NCBI RefSeq assembly: GCF_034424155.1
Contig: NZ_CP139992.1
Location: 186,001 to 250,000, forward strand
Direction of reading: 5' to 3'
Length of the DNA stretch: 64,000 nucleotides
Origin: Hafnia alvei
GTDB taxonomy: Bacteria; Pseudomonadota; Gammaproteobacteria; Enterobacterales; Enterobacteriaceae
Part shown: one piece after another, positions 8,902 to 18,587 of the stretch
How positions within the stretch are numbered: the first letter of the stretch is position 1
Layout of the letters: every line of letters starts with the position of its first letter
Position numbers and translations under genes: made by a program
The notes under the pieces: model-generated
What the model was told of the DNA's origin: nothing
The model's input: only the letters and a program-made list of their open reading frames with translations
Database searches by the model: none

Positions 8902-9792
8902 TTAGCTGCGCAATTTTCTCTGCGTATACAGCGCATCCATAATAAACAACAGCAGTGCCGCCCAAATAAAACCGAACGCCACCAGTTTGTCCTGCGTCAT
9001 TTGCTCGTTGTAGAAGGTAATCGCCAGAATAAACATCAACGTTGGGCCAAGGTATTGGAAGAATCCCAGCGTAGAAAGGCGTAAGCGTGTTGCAGCGGCT
9101 GTAAAGAACAGCAATGGAATGGTGGTGACAATGCCGGCGGCCACCAACAGCAGGTTGAGCGACATGGGATTTGCACTCAAATGGCTGGTTGCGCTGTCGG
9201 CAACGCCAAACAGGTAAATAGCCGCAATTGGCAGTAACCATAGGGTTTCAATCAGCATGCCGGTTTGAGCATCAACCGCGATTTTCTTACGAATCAGTCC
9301 GTAAAATGCAAAACTAAACGCCAGCCCAAGTGAGATCACCGGCACCGAGCCAAACTTCCAGAGCTGAATCAGTACCCCGCAGACCGCCAGCGCCAGCGCA
9401 ATCCACTGCATCCGTCGGAAGCGTTCACCGAGGAAAACCACGCCCAGTAATACGTTAACCAATGGGTTGATGAAGTATCCGAGGCTGGCTTCCAGCATAT
9501 GGTGATTATTCACTGCCCAGATAAACAACAGCCAGTTTCCGCCAATCAAACAAGCGCTTAGCGCGAGAAGGCCAATCTTGCCGGGGGTTTTGCCCAGAGC
9601 TCTTACTTTGGACCAATTTTTAGTCAGCGAAAGCAAAATCAGCATAAAGAAGAATGACCAGATCACGCGATGTGTCAGGATCTCGGTGGGCGGAACCTGC
9701 TGGATCAGCTTAAAGTAGGCAGGGGCGATACCCCAAATAAAATAGGCTGCCAGAGCAAACAAGATGCCTTGGCGAGTTTGTTGCGAATCCAT
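8902..9792 (-). CDS. rarD: RarD, EamA/DMT-superfamily permease
   Basis: 296 aa inner-membrane protein with about ten transmembrane segments in two EamA repeats, the RarD family (chloramphenicol-sensitive protein). The family N-terminus MDSQQTRQGILFALAAYFIWGIAPAYFKLI is recognisable, as is LLLSLTKNWSKVRAL. The transported substrate is not established. Order corA-rarD-yigI-pldA-recQ matches E. coli. Confidence 0.93.
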   Translation of the reverse strand: MDSQQTRQGILFALAAYFIWGIAPAYFKLIQQVPPTEILTHRVIWSFFFMLILLSLTKNWSKVRALGKTPGKIGLLALSACLIGGNWLLFIWAVNNHHMLEASLGYFINPLVNVLLGVVFLGERFRRMQWIALALAVCGVLIQLWKFGSVPVISLGLAFSFAFYGLIRKKIAVDAQTGMLIETLWLLPIAAIYLFGVADSATSHLSANPMSLNLLLVAAGIVTTIPLLFFTAAATRLRLSTLGFFQYLGPTLMFILAITFYNEQMTQDKLVAFGFIWAALLLFIMDALYTQRKLRS

Positions 9793-9926
9793 GAAACACT
9801 TCCGAAAAAATGAATAGGCGCTGAGTCTACTGTATTTTTCTGGAATGTTTCATAGTAGTAACAGAGATGATTCAATTAAGCCTAACTTATCCCAAGATTT
9901 CACAGAAATCTGGTAAAAAATGCTAG

Positions 9927-10397
9927 CTAGCCGACCATATACGTGGCAGTGGCTGAAGCAATATGTAGGTTTGATTCGTTATGAAGTTCAACGCGTGCAA
10001 CCGCGACTTTATTACCCGCTCTGAGCAGGCTACCACTGGCCACGAAGCGCTCACCGCGGCCGGGGCGTAGATAGTCCACTCGCATATCGATTGTGCCCAT
10101 TTTAGACAGTCGTGCCAGCAACTCTTCCTGTGTGATTTCGTCATGGCGCAATAGGGCTGAACCCACACACACCAAGCCTGCGCAAACATCCAATACCGAT
10201 GCGATAACACCGCCGTGCAAAATTTTCTGATGAGCATTGCCGACCAGCATTTCTTTGGAATCGAAAACTAGCTCGGCATAGTCTGCCTCGAAACGCTGAA
10301 GCTCTAGCCCTAACGCTCGATTAAATGGCATGTGATAAACGAAAATTTCGCTAATGAGGGCGCTAGCAGATTCGCGCGTGAGGAGCGTGGCTGACAT
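9927..10397 (-). CDS. yigI: Hotdog-fold thioesterase YigI
   Basis: 156 aa PaaI-like acyl-CoA thioesterase. Hotdog features are [17 protein letters not shown] (catalytic helix region) and [38 protein letters not shown]. coli YigI acts on medium to long acyl-CoAs. It is divergent from pldA with a 180-bp AT-rich intergenic region, and 134 bp downstream from the rarD start with no coding content between. Confidence 0.9.
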   Translation of the reverse strand: MSATLLTRESASALISEIFVYHMPFNRALGLELQRFEADYAELVFDSKEMLVGNAHQKILHGGVIASVLDVCAGLVCVGSALLRHDEITQEELLARLSKMGTIDMRVDYLRPGRGERFVASGSLLRAGNKVAVARVELHNESNLHIASATATYMVG

Positions 10398-10577
10398 GGT
10401 TCTGTCCTTCTTCTTACAGGTGGATAATGAATATTATTGTTAATTTTATGTTGATATTATGCTTAATTATTGTTTGGTTCCAGCACCAATAAGAATGATG
10501 AACGTTCCTGCAGAGTCCCTAACGTGTAGAATGTCGCCTTTGAATCATTGATGGCGTAACTATTAGGGGTAATAACG

Positions 10578-11456
10578 ATGCGTAAGGGATGGATGATGTT
10601 AGCGGGACTGCTGGCGGTTCCTGCTGCGGTTCAGGCTGAAGAGGCAACGATAAAGCAGGTTCATGATAAGCCGCAGGTGAAAGGCAGCATCATCGCGAAC
10701 ATGTTGGTTGAACACGATAACCCATTTACGCTCTATCCTTACGATACGAACTACCTGCTTTATACTGAAACCAGCGATGTAAACAAAGAAGCCATTCAGT
10801 CTTATTCTTGGGCTGATGACGCACGCAAAGACGAAGTTAAATTCCAGCTCAGCCTCGCGTTTCCTATCATCCGTGGAATTGCCGGTGATAACTCGGTGTT
10901 AGGAATGTCTTATACGCAGCGCTCGTGGTGGCAGGCTTTCAACCGTAGCGCATCTTCTCCGTTCCGTGAAACTAACTATGAGCCACAGCTTTTTGTCGGC
11001 TGGGCAACGGATTATCAGTTAGGTGATTGGACGCTTCGCGACATAGAAACCGGCTTTAATCATCAGTCTAACGGACGCTCTGATCCAACGTCGCGCAGTT
11101 GGAACCGCGTCTATGCGCGTTTAATGGCGCAAAACGGCAACTTCCAAGCGCAGATTAAACCGTGGTATCGCATTCCCGAAAGCAGCAGCAAAGATGACAA
11201 CCCCGATATCACCAAATATATGGGTTACTACGAAGCCCAGATAGGCTATGAGTGGGGTGAAAGCGTCTTTACGGCGAAGGGCCACTATAACTGGAACACC
11301 GGTTACGGCGGCGGTGAGCTGGGATGGAGCTATCCGATGACGAAAACGTTGCGTTTCTACACGCAGTTGTATAGCGGCTACGGTGAATCAATGATTGATT
11401 ACAATTTCAATCAAACCCGTTTTGGCGTGGGCATTATGCTCAACGATTTCATGTAA
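10578..11456 (+). CDS. pldA: Outer-membrane phospholipase A
   Basis: 292 aa. The signal peptide MRKGWMMLAGLLAVPAAVQA is followed by a 12-strand beta-barrel typical of OMPLA. The active-site His and Ser lie in the motif GFNHQSNGRSDPTSRSWNR (H-x-S arrangement). PldA degrades phospholipids that flip to the outer leaflet and dimerises with Ca2+. Aromatic barrel strands and a terminal DFM replace the more usual final Phe. It is upstream of recQ, as in E. coli. Confidence 0.96.
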   Translation: MRKGWMMLAGLLAVPAAVQAEEATIKQVHDKPQVKGSIIANMLVEHDNPFTLYPYDTNYLLYTETSDVNKEAIQSYSWADDARKDEVKFQLSLAFPIIRGIAGDNSVLGMSYTQRSWWQAFNRSASSPFRETNYEPQLFVGWATDYQLGDWTLRDIETGFNHQSNGRSDPTSRSWNRVYARLMAQNGNFQAQIKPWYRIPESSSKDDNPDITKYMGYYEAQIGYEWGESVFTAKGHYNWNTGYGGGELGWSYPMTKTLRFYTQLYSGYGESMIDYNFNQTRFGVGIMLNDFM

Positions 11457-11551
11457 TTTGCGCGCAACGCATATCCGCTAACGACAAAACCGGTGCATAC
11501 GCCTAAAATAGCGCCGGTCTTAATTTATCACCCCTTTGGTTGAGGAGCAGC

Positions 11552-13390
11552 GTGGCAACGGCAGCCGTAATCAATGCAGAAATGCTGGCAGAGCAGGTTT
11601 TGCGCGATACTTTTGGGTATCAGCAGTTCCGTCCTGGACAGCAAACTATCATCAATGCTGCGATCGCGGGACGGGATTGTCTGGTTGTGATGCCAACCGG
11701 AGGCGGAAAGTCTCTGTGTTATCAAATCCCTGCGTTGGTGATGGATGGCTTAACGCTGGTGGTTTCTCCGTTGATTTCCCTGATGAAAGATCAGGTCGAT
11801 CAGCTACAGGCGAACGGCGTTAGCGCAGCCTGTCTTAACTCCACGCAGAACCGTGAACAGCAGCAAGAGGTATACGCTGGCTGTCGCAGTGGGGCGATAA
11901 AGCTTCTCTATATCGCCCCAGAACGACTGATGATGGATAACTTTCTCGATCAGCTTCCGCACTGGCGACCTGCATTATTGGCGGTAGATGAAGCCCACTG
12001 TATTTCACAGTGGGGCCATGATTTCCGTCCTGAATACAGCGCGCTAGGTCTGATTAAGCAGCGTTTCCCAGAGATTCCGGTTATTGCGCTCACGGCCACC
12101 GCCGATGATGCCACGCGTAATGACATCGAGCGTTTGCTGTCGTTAAACGATCCGCTGGTTCAGGTTAGCAGTTTTGACCGCCCAAACATTCGTTACACGC
12201 TCATCGAAAAATTTAAACCGCTGGATCAACTGATTCGTTTCGTACAGGAACAGCGTGGCAAATCGGGCATTATTTACTGTAACAGCCGAGCCAAAGTCGA
12301 AGACACCACGGCGCGTTTGCAAAGTCGGGGCTTTAGCGTTGGGGCTTATCACGCAGGGCTCGATCACGAACATCGCTCTTCGGTACAGGAAGCATTTCAA
12401 CGCGACGATCTGCAGATTGTGGTGGCAACGGTTGCGTTCGGCATGGGCATTAACAAGCCCAACGTGCGTTTTGTGGTGCACTTTGATATTCCACGTAATA
12501 TCGAAGCTTACTATCAGGAAACCGGTCGCGCTGGGCGCGATGGTTTACCCGCTGAAGCCGTTCTGCTCTATGACCCAGCCGATATGGCTTGGCTGCGCCG
12601 TTGTTTAGAAGAAAAACCTGAAGGGCAGCAGAAAGAGATTGAACGCCATAAGCTAAACGCGATGAACGCTTTCGCTGAGGCGCAAACCTGCCGTCGTTTA
12701 GTGCTGCTGAATTACTTTGGCGAAGGACGGCAAGAATCCTGCGGCAACTGCGATATTTGTCTCGATCCGCCAAAACGTTACGATGGGCTAGAGGACGCGC
12801 AAAAGGCGCTGTCAGCGATTGCTCGGGTTGGTCAGCGGTTTGGTATCGGTTATGTTGTTGAGATCCTGCGTGGGGCGAATAACACCCGTATTCGCGAGTT
12901 TGGTCACGACAAGCTGAAAGTCTATGGCCTAGGGCGTGACCATACGACCGAACACTGGGTCAGCGTATTACGCCAGCTTATTCATTTGGGCTTAGTGACG
13001 CAAAATATTGCAATGCATTCCGCGTTGCAGCTGACTGAATCGGCGCGTCCGGTTTTGCGCGGCGAAGTTCCACTTCAGTTGGCCGTGCCACGCGTCATCA
13101 ATCTTAAATCACGCAGCAGCAGTAGCCATGCCAGCAAGAACTACGGTGGAAACTATGACCGTAAGCTGTTTGCCAAGCTGCGTAAGCTACGCAAAGCGAT
13201 TGCTGACGAAGAGAATATCCCGCCATACGTGGTATTTAACGATGCTACGTTGCTAGAAATGTCAGAGCAGATGCCGATTCGCGCCAGCGAATTGCTGAGC
13301 ATTAACGGTGTGGGGCAGCGTAAACTGGATCGCTTTGGTGCACCGTTTATGACGCTGATCCGAGAACACGTTGATGGCGATGATGAGTAG
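11552..13390 (+). CDS. recQ: ATP-dependent DNA helicase RecQ
   Basis: 612 aa 3'-5' helicase of the RecF pathway. Walker A is TGGGKS, motif [15 protein letters not shown] carries the aromatic loop, and motif VI is [10 protein letters not shown]. The RecQ zinc-binding cysteines are in [12 protein letters not shown] and [14 protein letters not shown] winged helix follows, and the HRDC domain ends the protein ([17 protein letters not shown]). I chose GTG 11552 because it gives exactly the E. coli spacing to [10 protein letters not shown] and has AGGAG just upstream; TTG 11540 is the alternative. In E. coli rhtC follows directly, but here rlmJ does. Confidence 0.96.
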   Translation: MATAAVINAEMLAEQVLRDTFGYQQFRPGQQTIINAAIAGRDCLVVMPTGGGKSLCYQIPALVMDGLTLVVSPLISLMKDQVDQLQANGVSAACLNSTQNREQQQEVYAGCRSGAIKLLYIAPERLMMDNFLDQLPHWRPALLAVDEAHCISQWGHDFRPEYSALGLIKQRFPEIPVIALTATADDATRNDIERLLSLNDPLVQVSSFDRPNIRYTLIEKFKPLDQLIRFVQEQRGKSGIIYCNSRAKVEDTTARLQSRGFSVGAYHAGLDHEHRSSVQEAFQRDDLQIVVATVAFGMGINKPNVRFVVHFDIPRNIEAYYQETGRAGRDGLPAEAVLLYDPADMAWLRRCLEEKPEGQQKEIERHKLNAMNAFAEAQTCRRLVLLNYFGEGRQESCGNCDICLDPPKRYDGLEDAQKALSAIARVGQRFGIGYVVEILRGANNTRIREFGHDKLKVYGLGRDHTTEHWVSVLRQLIHLGLVTQNIAMHSALQLTESARPVLRGEVPLQLAVPRVINLKSRSSSSHASKNYGGNYDRKLFAKLRKLRKAIADEENIPPYVVFNDATLLEMSEQMPIRASELLSINGVGQRKLDRFGAPFMTLIREHVDGDDE

Positions 13391-13405
13391 TTTTACGCGC
13401 TAACT

Positions 13406-13436
13406 CTGTCTCCCTCAATGTTGCTCAGGGAGACAG
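13406..13436. terminator. Hairpin between convergent recQ and rlmJ
   Basis: CTGTCTCCCT (13406-13415) pairs with AGGGAGACAG (13427-13436) over an 11-nt loop, in the 62-bp gap between convergent genes. There is no strong T-run. Confidence 0.6.
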
Positions 13437-13452
13437 ACAGCAGTGACTTCAA

Positions 13453-14295
13453 TTATTCAGGCACAATCCATTCAACTTTGGCATGACCAGTACCTTCGGG
13501 TACCAGTACTTTATGCAGCCAAGGCAGAACGTCGCGCATCTGTTGTTCTAGCTTCCACGGCGGGTTGATCACAATCATGCCGGAAGCGGTCATACCGCGC
13601 TGATCGCTATCTGGGCGAACCGCCAATTCGATTTGCAAAATGCGACGAATACCGGTGTCTTGCAGATCGCGAGTCATGCGTTTGATTTGCTGACGCAGCA
13701 CCACGGGATACCACAGCGCATAGACGCCGGTGGCAAAACGCTTATAGCCTTCCTGAATACCTTTCACCACGTCTTGATAATCGGTTTTCATCTCATACGG
13801 CGGATCGATCAACACGAAGCCACGGCGTGACAATGGAGGAAGCTGTGATTTGAGCTGCTGATAGCCATCGGCTTTCATTACTTTTGCGCGCTCGTCTTTA
13901 GCAAACTCATTGCGCAGCAGCGGGAAATCCGTTGGGTGCAGTTCGGTTAGATGGATTTTGTCGAAATCGCGCAGCAGCTGGCGCGCAATCAATGGTGAAC
14001 CTGGGTAGTAACGCAGTTGTTCGCCACGGTTAAAGTGTTTTACCGCGCTCAGGTAGGCTTCAAGCTCGGCAGGAACATCGTCGCGTTGCCAAATACGTGC
14101 GATACCTTCGAGGTATTCGCCGGTTTTTTCTGCATGCTCACCACTGAGCTGATAACGCCCCGCGCCGGAATGCGTATCCAGATAAAGGAAAGGCTTATCC
14201 TTTTCTTTCAGCGATTCAATAATCAAACTCTGAACGGTGTGTTTGAGGACATCGGCGTGATTGCCGGCGTGAAAACTGTGGCGATAACTTAACAT
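13453..14295 (-). CDS. rlmJ: 23S rRNA (adenine2030-N6)-methyltransferase RlmJ
   Basis: 280 aa, the E. coli length. RlmJ methylates A2030 of 23S rRNA before subunit assembly. The N-terminus MLSYRHSFHAGNHADVLKHT is diagnostic. The SAM-dependent N6-adenine motif IV appears as LIDPPYEMK, and motif-like segments include YLDTHSGAGRY. I chose ATG 14295 to match the family; the frame extends 13 codons upstream. In E. coli it also neighbours prlC and rsmJ, but far from recQ. Confidence 0.95.
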   Translation of the reverse strand: MLSYRHSFHAGNHADVLKHTVQSLIIESLKEKDKPFLYLDTHSGAGRYQLSGEHAEKTGEYLEGIARIWQRDDVPAELEAYLSAVKHFNRGEQLRYYPGSPLIARQLLRDFDKIHLTELHPTDFPLLRNEFAKDERAKVMKADGYQQLKSQLPPLSRRGFVLIDPPYEMKTDYQDVVKGIQEGYKRFATGVYALWYPVVLRQQIKRMTRDLQDTGIRRILQIELAVRPDSDQRGMTASGMIVINPPWKLEQQMRDVLPWLHKVLVPEGTGHAKVEWIVPE

Positions 14296-14518
14296 GTGAG
14301 GCTTCTCCTGCTCTGGGATGGCATTATCTATCAAAGCGATTGAACCCGCCAGCCATTGATTTTCGCTACACTTAACCTCATCTTAGATCTAAACAATCTT
14401 TTCAAACCGGTTGCCCGACGAATTGGGGGGCTGGTTAAGTCGATTTATACGCCGCACTGATGCGGCCAAGACCGTTAGCCTTCGTTGTTAATGGCAAAAC
14501 TATATAGGACGCTTTCTT

Positions 14519-16561
14519 ATGACCAATCCGTTACTGACGCCGTTCGACCTGCCACCATTCTCTAAAATCAAACCTGAGGGCATCGTTCCTGCGGTGAAAA
14601 GCGCATTGGCAGATTGTCGTGCCGAAGTGGAGCGCGTGGTCGCGCAAGATGCGCCATTTACTTGGGATAATCTGTGCCAGCCGCTGGCTGAGGTTGACGA
14701 TCGTCTGAGCCGTATTTTTTCCCCTGTCAGCCATTTGAATTCCGTGCAAAACAGCCCTGAGCTGCGTGAAGCTTACGAACAGTGCCTGCCATTGTTGTCT
14801 GAATACGGCACTTGGGTAGGTCAGCATGAAGGACTGTATCAGGCCTACCGTAGCCTGAAAGACGGCGCGGGTTTTGCTGCGTTAACCAAACCGCAGAAGA
14901 AAGCGGTGGAAAACTCACTGCGTGATTTCGAGCTGTCTGGCATTGGTTTGCCGAAAGAAAAACAGCAGCGCTATGGCGAAATTATGGCGCGCCTGTCCGA
15001 ACTGGGTTCTGCATTCAGCAACAACGTATTGGATGCGACCATGGGCTGGAGCAAGCTGATTACTGATGAAAAAGAGCTTTCAGGTTTGCCTGAAAGTGCG
15101 CTCGCGGCCGCGAAGGCGCTGGCTGAATCCAAAGAGAAAGAAGGCTGGCTGTTAACGCTGGATATCCCAAGCTATCTGCCGGTGATGACCTATGCAGACA
15201 ACCGCGAGCTGCGCCATGAGATGTATCAGGCGTTTACCACGCGTGCATCCGATCAGGGGCCAAACGCAGGTCAGTGGGATAACAGCGAAATCATGGCTGA
15301 AACTCTGCAACTGCGTCACGAATTAGCTCAGCTGCTTGGCTTTAAATCCTATGCCGATAAATCATTGGCAACCAAAATGGCAGAAAACCCACAGCAGGTT
15401 CTGGCATTCCTGAATGACCTAGCCGAACGCGCTCGTCCTCAAGGTGCGCAAGAGCTGGCTGAACTGCGTGAGTTTACGCGCCAGCACTTTGATGTTACCG
15501 AGCTGGAAGCGTGGGATATCACCTACTACAGCGAAAAACAGAAACAACATCTGTACTCTATCAGCGATGAACAGCTGCGCCCTTACTTCCCTGAACAGCG
15601 CGTATTGAGCGGTTTGTTTGAGGTGGTGAAACGTATTTACGGTATCACGGCGAAAGAGCGTCATGATATTGACGTGTGGAATCCAGAGGTTCGTTTCTTC
15701 GAGCTTTATGATGCGACCGGCGAGCTGCGCGGTAGTTTCTATCTCGATCTTTATGCCCGTGAGCATAAGCGTGGCGGTGCGTGGATGGATGACTGTGTAG
15801 GCCGTCTGCGTCGTGCCGATGGTAGCCTGCAGAAGCCAGTTGCCTATCTGACCTGTAATTTTAACCGTCCAATCGGCGACAAGCCTGCGTTGTTTACGCA
15901 TAACGAAGTGACCACGCTGTTCCATGAGTTCGGTCATGGCCTACATCATATGCTGACCACGATTGAAACCGCAGGCGTTTCAGGGATCAACGGTGTGCCA
16001 TGGGATGCCGTCGAGTTGCCAAGCCAGTTTATGGAAAACTGGTGCTGGGAGCCGGAAGCGCTGGCCTTTATCTCGGGTCATTACCAGACCAATGAGCCAC
16101 TTCCGCAGGAGATGCTGGATAAAATGTTGGCGGCGAAAAACTATCAGGCCGCGCTGTTTATCCTGCGTCAGCTCGAGTTTGGGATGTTTGATTTCCGTCT
16201 GCATACTGAGTTCGATCCTGCGCAAGGCGCTCGTATTCTCGATACTCTGAAAGAAGTTAAAGCGTTAGTGGCGGTGATGCCGTCGCCAAGCTGGGGCCGT
16301 TTCCCACATGCGTTCAGCCATATCTTTGCTGGCGGCTATGCGGCGGGTTACTACAGTTATCTGTGGGCAGAGCTGCTGTCTGCTGATGCGTTCTCTCGCT
16401 TCGAGGAAGAGGGGATTTTCAACGTAGATACCGGCCGTGCGTTCTTGGATAACATCCTGTCGCAGGGTGGTTCCGATGAGCCAATGAACCTGTTCAAAAA
16501 CTTCCGTGGCCGTGAGCCGAAAATTGATGCCATGCTGCGTCACTACGGTATCAAGGGCTAA
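14519..16561 (+). CDS. prlC: Oligopeptidase A (M3 zinc metallopeptidase)
   Basis: 680 aa cytosolic M3 peptidase that degrades oligopeptides, including cleaved signal peptides. The zinc site is [14 protein letters not shown] (HExxH), with the third ligand Glu further along in the [10 protein letters not shown] region. Length matches E. coli OpdA. It is the first gene of a pair: the rsmJ start lies 4 bp after its stop. The 223-bp region upstream, shared with the divergent rlmJ, contains no other gene; I could not identify a convincing heat-shock promoter there. Confidence 0.96.
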   Translation: MTNPLLTPFDLPPFSKIKPEGIVPAVKSALADCRAEVERVVAQDAPFTWDNLCQPLAEVDDRLSRIFSPVSHLNSVQNSPELREAYEQCLPLLSEYGTWVGQHEGLYQAYRSLKDGAGFAALTKPQKKAVENSLRDFELSGIGLPKEKQQRYGEIMARLSELGSAFSNNVLDATMGWSKLITDEKELSGLPESALAAAKALAESKEKEGWLLTLDIPSYLPVMTYADNRELRHEMYQAFTTRASDQGPNAGQWDNSEIMAETLQLRHELAQLLGFKSYADKSLATKMAENPQQVLAFLNDLAERARPQGAQELAELREFTRQHFDVTELEAWDITYYSEKQKQHLYSISDEQLRPYFPEQRVLSGLFEVVKRIYGITAKERHDIDVWNPEVRFFELYDATGELRGSFYLDLYAREHKRGGAWMDDCVGRLRRADGSLQKPVAYLTCNFNRPIGDKPALFTHNEVTTLFHEFGHGLHHMLTTIETAGVSGINGVPWDAVELPSQFMENWCWEPEALAFISGHYQTNEPLPQEMLDKMLAAKNYQAALFILRQLEFGMFDFRLHTEFDPAQGARILDTLKEVKALVAVMPSPSWGRFPHAFSHIFAGGYAAGYYSYLWAELLSADAFSRFEEEGIFNVDTGRAFLDNILSQGGSDEPMNLFKNFRGREPKIDAMLRHYGIKG

Positions 16562-16565
16562 TGCG

Positions 16566-17315
16566 TTGAGTATTCAGTTAGTGTTAGAAGAGGGCGCCGA
16601 CAGCGGCGCCTTATCTCATTTAGCCGAGCGCTGGGGATTGGTTCACGATCCTGACGCGATAATGGCGTTGGTATTAACGCCTGAGCATTTAGAACTCCGC
16701 AAGTTGGATGAACCCAAGCTGGGCGCGATTTTTGTCGATTTTGTCGCCGGGGCCATGGCGCATCGCCGCAAGTTTGGCGGCGGCCGTGGTGAAGCAGTGG
16801 CAAAAGCCGTGGGTATCAAAGGCAGCTATGTGCCGAGCGTTGTGGATGCGACCGCAGGATTAGGGCGCGATGCCTATGTGTTGGCATCGGTCGGGTGCCA
16901 TGTGCGCATGTTGGAGCGTCATCCCGTGGTGGCGGCACTGCTAGATGATGGTTTGCAACGTGGCTATGCAGATCCTGAAATCGGCGGCTGGCTGCAAGAA
17001 CGCCTGACTTTGCTGCATGCCTCCAGTATTGATGCGTTGAAAGATCTTAGCCCTGCGCCAGAAGTGGTGTATCTCGATCCGATGTATCCGCATAAACAGA
17101 AAAGTGCGCTAGTGAAGAAAGAGATGCGTGTGTTCCAGTCACTGGTGGGTGCTGACTTGGATGCCGATGCATTATTAGCTCCTGCGCGTGCGCTGGCGAC
17201 GAAACGTATCGTAGTAAAACGCCCTGATTATGCTCCGCCATTGGCGGATGTGCCTGCACATGCAGCCACTACCACTAAAAATCACCGCTTTGATATTTAC
17301 ACGCCGCTGAAATAG
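16566..17315 (+). CDS. rsmJ: 16S rRNA (guanine1516-N2)-methyltransferase RsmJ
   Basis: 249 aa SAM-dependent methyltransferase for G1516 of 16S rRNA. Motifs include [19 protein letters not shown] (SAM-binding motif I), [16 protein letters not shown] and [21 protein letters not shown] (catalytic motif IV). The chosen start is TTG 16566 ([17 protein letters not shown]), which aligns residue for residue with the E. coli N-terminus and has AAGGG 9 nt upstream. An ATG at 16561 overlaps the prlC stop but is out of frame. Coupled to prlC as in E. coli. Confidence 0.93.
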   Translation: MSIQLVLEEGADSGALSHLAERWGLVHDPDAIMALVLTPEHLELRKLDEPKLGAIFVDFVAGAMAHRRKFGGGRGEAVAKAVGIKGSYVPSVVDATAGLGRDAYVLASVGCHVRMLERHPVVAALLDDGLQRGYADPEIGGWLQERLTLLHASSIDALKDLSPAPEVVYLDPMYPHKQKSALVKKEMRVFQSLVGADLDADALLAPARALATKRIVVKRPDYAPPLADVPAHAATTTKNHRFDIYTPLK

Positions 17316-17331
17316 TTCTTCATGTAAATAA

Positions 17332-17353
17332 CCCTCCCCTTCGCAGGGGAGGG
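17332..17353. terminator. Hairpin after rsmJ
   Basis: CCCTCCCC-TTCGCA-GGGGAGGG gives an 8-bp stem with a 6-nt loop, 16 bp past rsmJ. The core sequence is nearly the same as the corA/rarD hairpin at 8869-8894. Confidence 0.6.
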
Positions 17354-17443
17354 AACTGTGCAGTGAGTACCGAAGAAGCTCGAATGGCCCTTCCTCTGCT
17401 AAGGGGGGAGCTGGCTAGGGAGCCAATATTAGAGAATCGTAAA

Positions 17444-17722
17444 TTAATAGCCTGAACTCGTTTTCTTCAGCGTATCGCCTTGCTTGATCGGTTTTTTATC
17501 CATCTGATCTTTGCTCATTTCATCTTGTTTAGGCGCTTCGCCTTTTTGCATTGCGTCCAAGTGCTGCTTTTTCATTTCCTGCGGCTTTTTACTCATGTGA
17601 TCCATTTTATGCGGCTCTTGCTGCATACCATCGCCGGATGCACTTGTTGTATCAGCGGCGAAAGCGAATCCGCTACCCATCAGTAAAGCGCTACACGTCA
17701 CAACCGTAATAATTTTTCTCAT
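17444..17722 (-). CDS. Small exported Met/Lys-rich protein (MXKDX-repeat-like)
   Basis: 92 aa. A clear signal peptide (MRKIITVVTCSALLMGSGFAFA) is followed by a roughly 70-residue hydrophilic, disordered-looking chain with seven Met, three His and many Lys (for example MDHMSKKPQEMKK and DEMSKDQMDKK). The spacing resembles the MXKDX pentapeptide-repeat family, whose function is unknown. Periplasmic Met/His-rich chains often bind Cu(I) or other soft metals, but that is only a possibility. It is divergent from a two-component system across 148 bp, so it is a plausible target of that system. Confidence 0.7.
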   Translation of the reverse strand: MRKIITVVTCSALLMGSGFAFAADTTSASGDGMQQEPHKMDHMSKKPQEMKKQHLDAMQKGEAPKQDEMSKDQMDKKPIKQGDTLKKTSSGY

Positions 17723-17789
17723 GGTCAGATCCTTATTGATAGTGGGGTCAGGGCCAGTATTGCGTTCACTTGTTCAGCAAAGCCTCACA

Positions 17790-17830
17790 GAGTTATAAAT
17801 TATTTGTGATAACTCAGGGCACAAACCCTG
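17790..17830. promoter_or_regulatory. Inverted repeats between the Met-rich gene and the response regulator
   Basis: GAGTTAT (17790-17796) is mirrored by ATAACTC (17809-17815), immediately followed by CAGGG/CCCTG (17815-17819 with 17826-17830). They lie in the shared divergent promoter region and are candidate operators for the adjacent response regulator. No binding consensus is known to me. Confidence 0.4.
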
Positions 17831-17870
17831 TGTAGACTAATTATAAAAATGCACTTGGAGCCAGAACGCG

Positions 17871-18587
17871 ATGGAAGGAATGAAGCGAATTCTAATTGTA
17901 GAAGATGACTCGCATATTGCCGATTTACTGGCGTTGCATCTGCGTGATGAGGGCTACCACATCGAGCACGCGGCGGATGGCATTGCCGGTATGGCGATGT
18001 TGGAGCAGGGCGGTTGGGATGCGCTCATTCTCGATCTGATGCTGCCGGGCATTGATGGGCTTGATATCTGCCGTCGCGCTCGCAGCATGACGCGTTATAC
18101 GCCGATTATTATGATAAGCGCCCGCTCCAGCGAAGTGCATCGGGTTCTGGGATTAGAGCTAGGTGCCGATGACTATTTAGCCAAACCGTTTTCGATGATT
18201 GAGCTGGCCGCACGCGTTAAAGCGCTGTTTCGTCGTCAGGAAGCTATGAGCCGTAATTTACAGATGGATGCAGGGCGTTTGGACATTGCGGATCTGGTCA
18301 TCGATCCTATTGCGCGAGCGGTTTGGAAGGATCAACAGCCTGTCGATCTCACGCCGCGTGAATTTGATTTGCTGTATTTTTTCGCTAAAAATCCAGACAA
18401 AGTTTTTTCTCGTTTGCAGCTTCTCGATCAGGTCTGGGGCTACCAGCACGATGGTTATGAGCACACGGTTAACACCCATATCAATCGGCTACGTATAAAA
18501 ATTGAAGCCGATCCTTCCGAGCCGCAGCATATTCTGACCGTTTGGGGCTCTGGCTATAAATTTTCGGCGTTAGGTATGGGGAATTAA
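17871..18587 (+). CDS. OmpR/PhoB-family response regulator
   Basis: 238 aa. The receiver domain (about 4-120) has the acidic pocket VEDD, phosphoacceptor Asp55 in LILDLMLPGIDG, the Thr/Ser switch in IIMISARS and the conserved Lys in DYLAKPFS. A winged-helix DNA-binding domain follows (LTPREFDLLYFFAKNPDKVFSRLQLLDQVWG, then HTVNTHINRLRIKIE and VWGSGYKF). ATG 17871 has TTGGAG upstream; ATG 17880 is an alternative. It stops directly against the kinase start, so the pair is one transcriptional unit. I do not recognise a named E. coli orthologue. Confidence 0.92.
   Translation: MEGMKRILIVEDDSHIADLLALHLRDEGYHIEHAADGIAGMAMLEQGGWDALILDLMLPGIDGLDICRRARSMTRYTPIIMISARSSEVHRVLGLELGADDYLAKPFSMIELAARVKALFRRQEAMSRNLQMDAGRLDIADLVIDPIARAVWKDQQPVDLTPREFDLLYFFAKNPDKVFSRLQLLDQVWGYQHDGYEHTVNTHINRLRIKIEADPSEPQHILTVWGSGYKFSALGMGN

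Noticed and set aside
14296-14518. Heat-shock (sigma-32) promoter for prlC
   Set aside because: E. coli opdA is heat-inducible, but I could not find a convincing CTTGAA...CCCCAT pair here.
15419-15937. 172-codon antisense frame within prlC
   Set aside because: Contained in a well-supported peptidase gene; no domain features.
16561-16563. ATG overlapping the prlC stop as the rsmJ start
   Set aside because: It is out of frame with RsmJ; the TTG at 16566 gives the exact family N-terminus.
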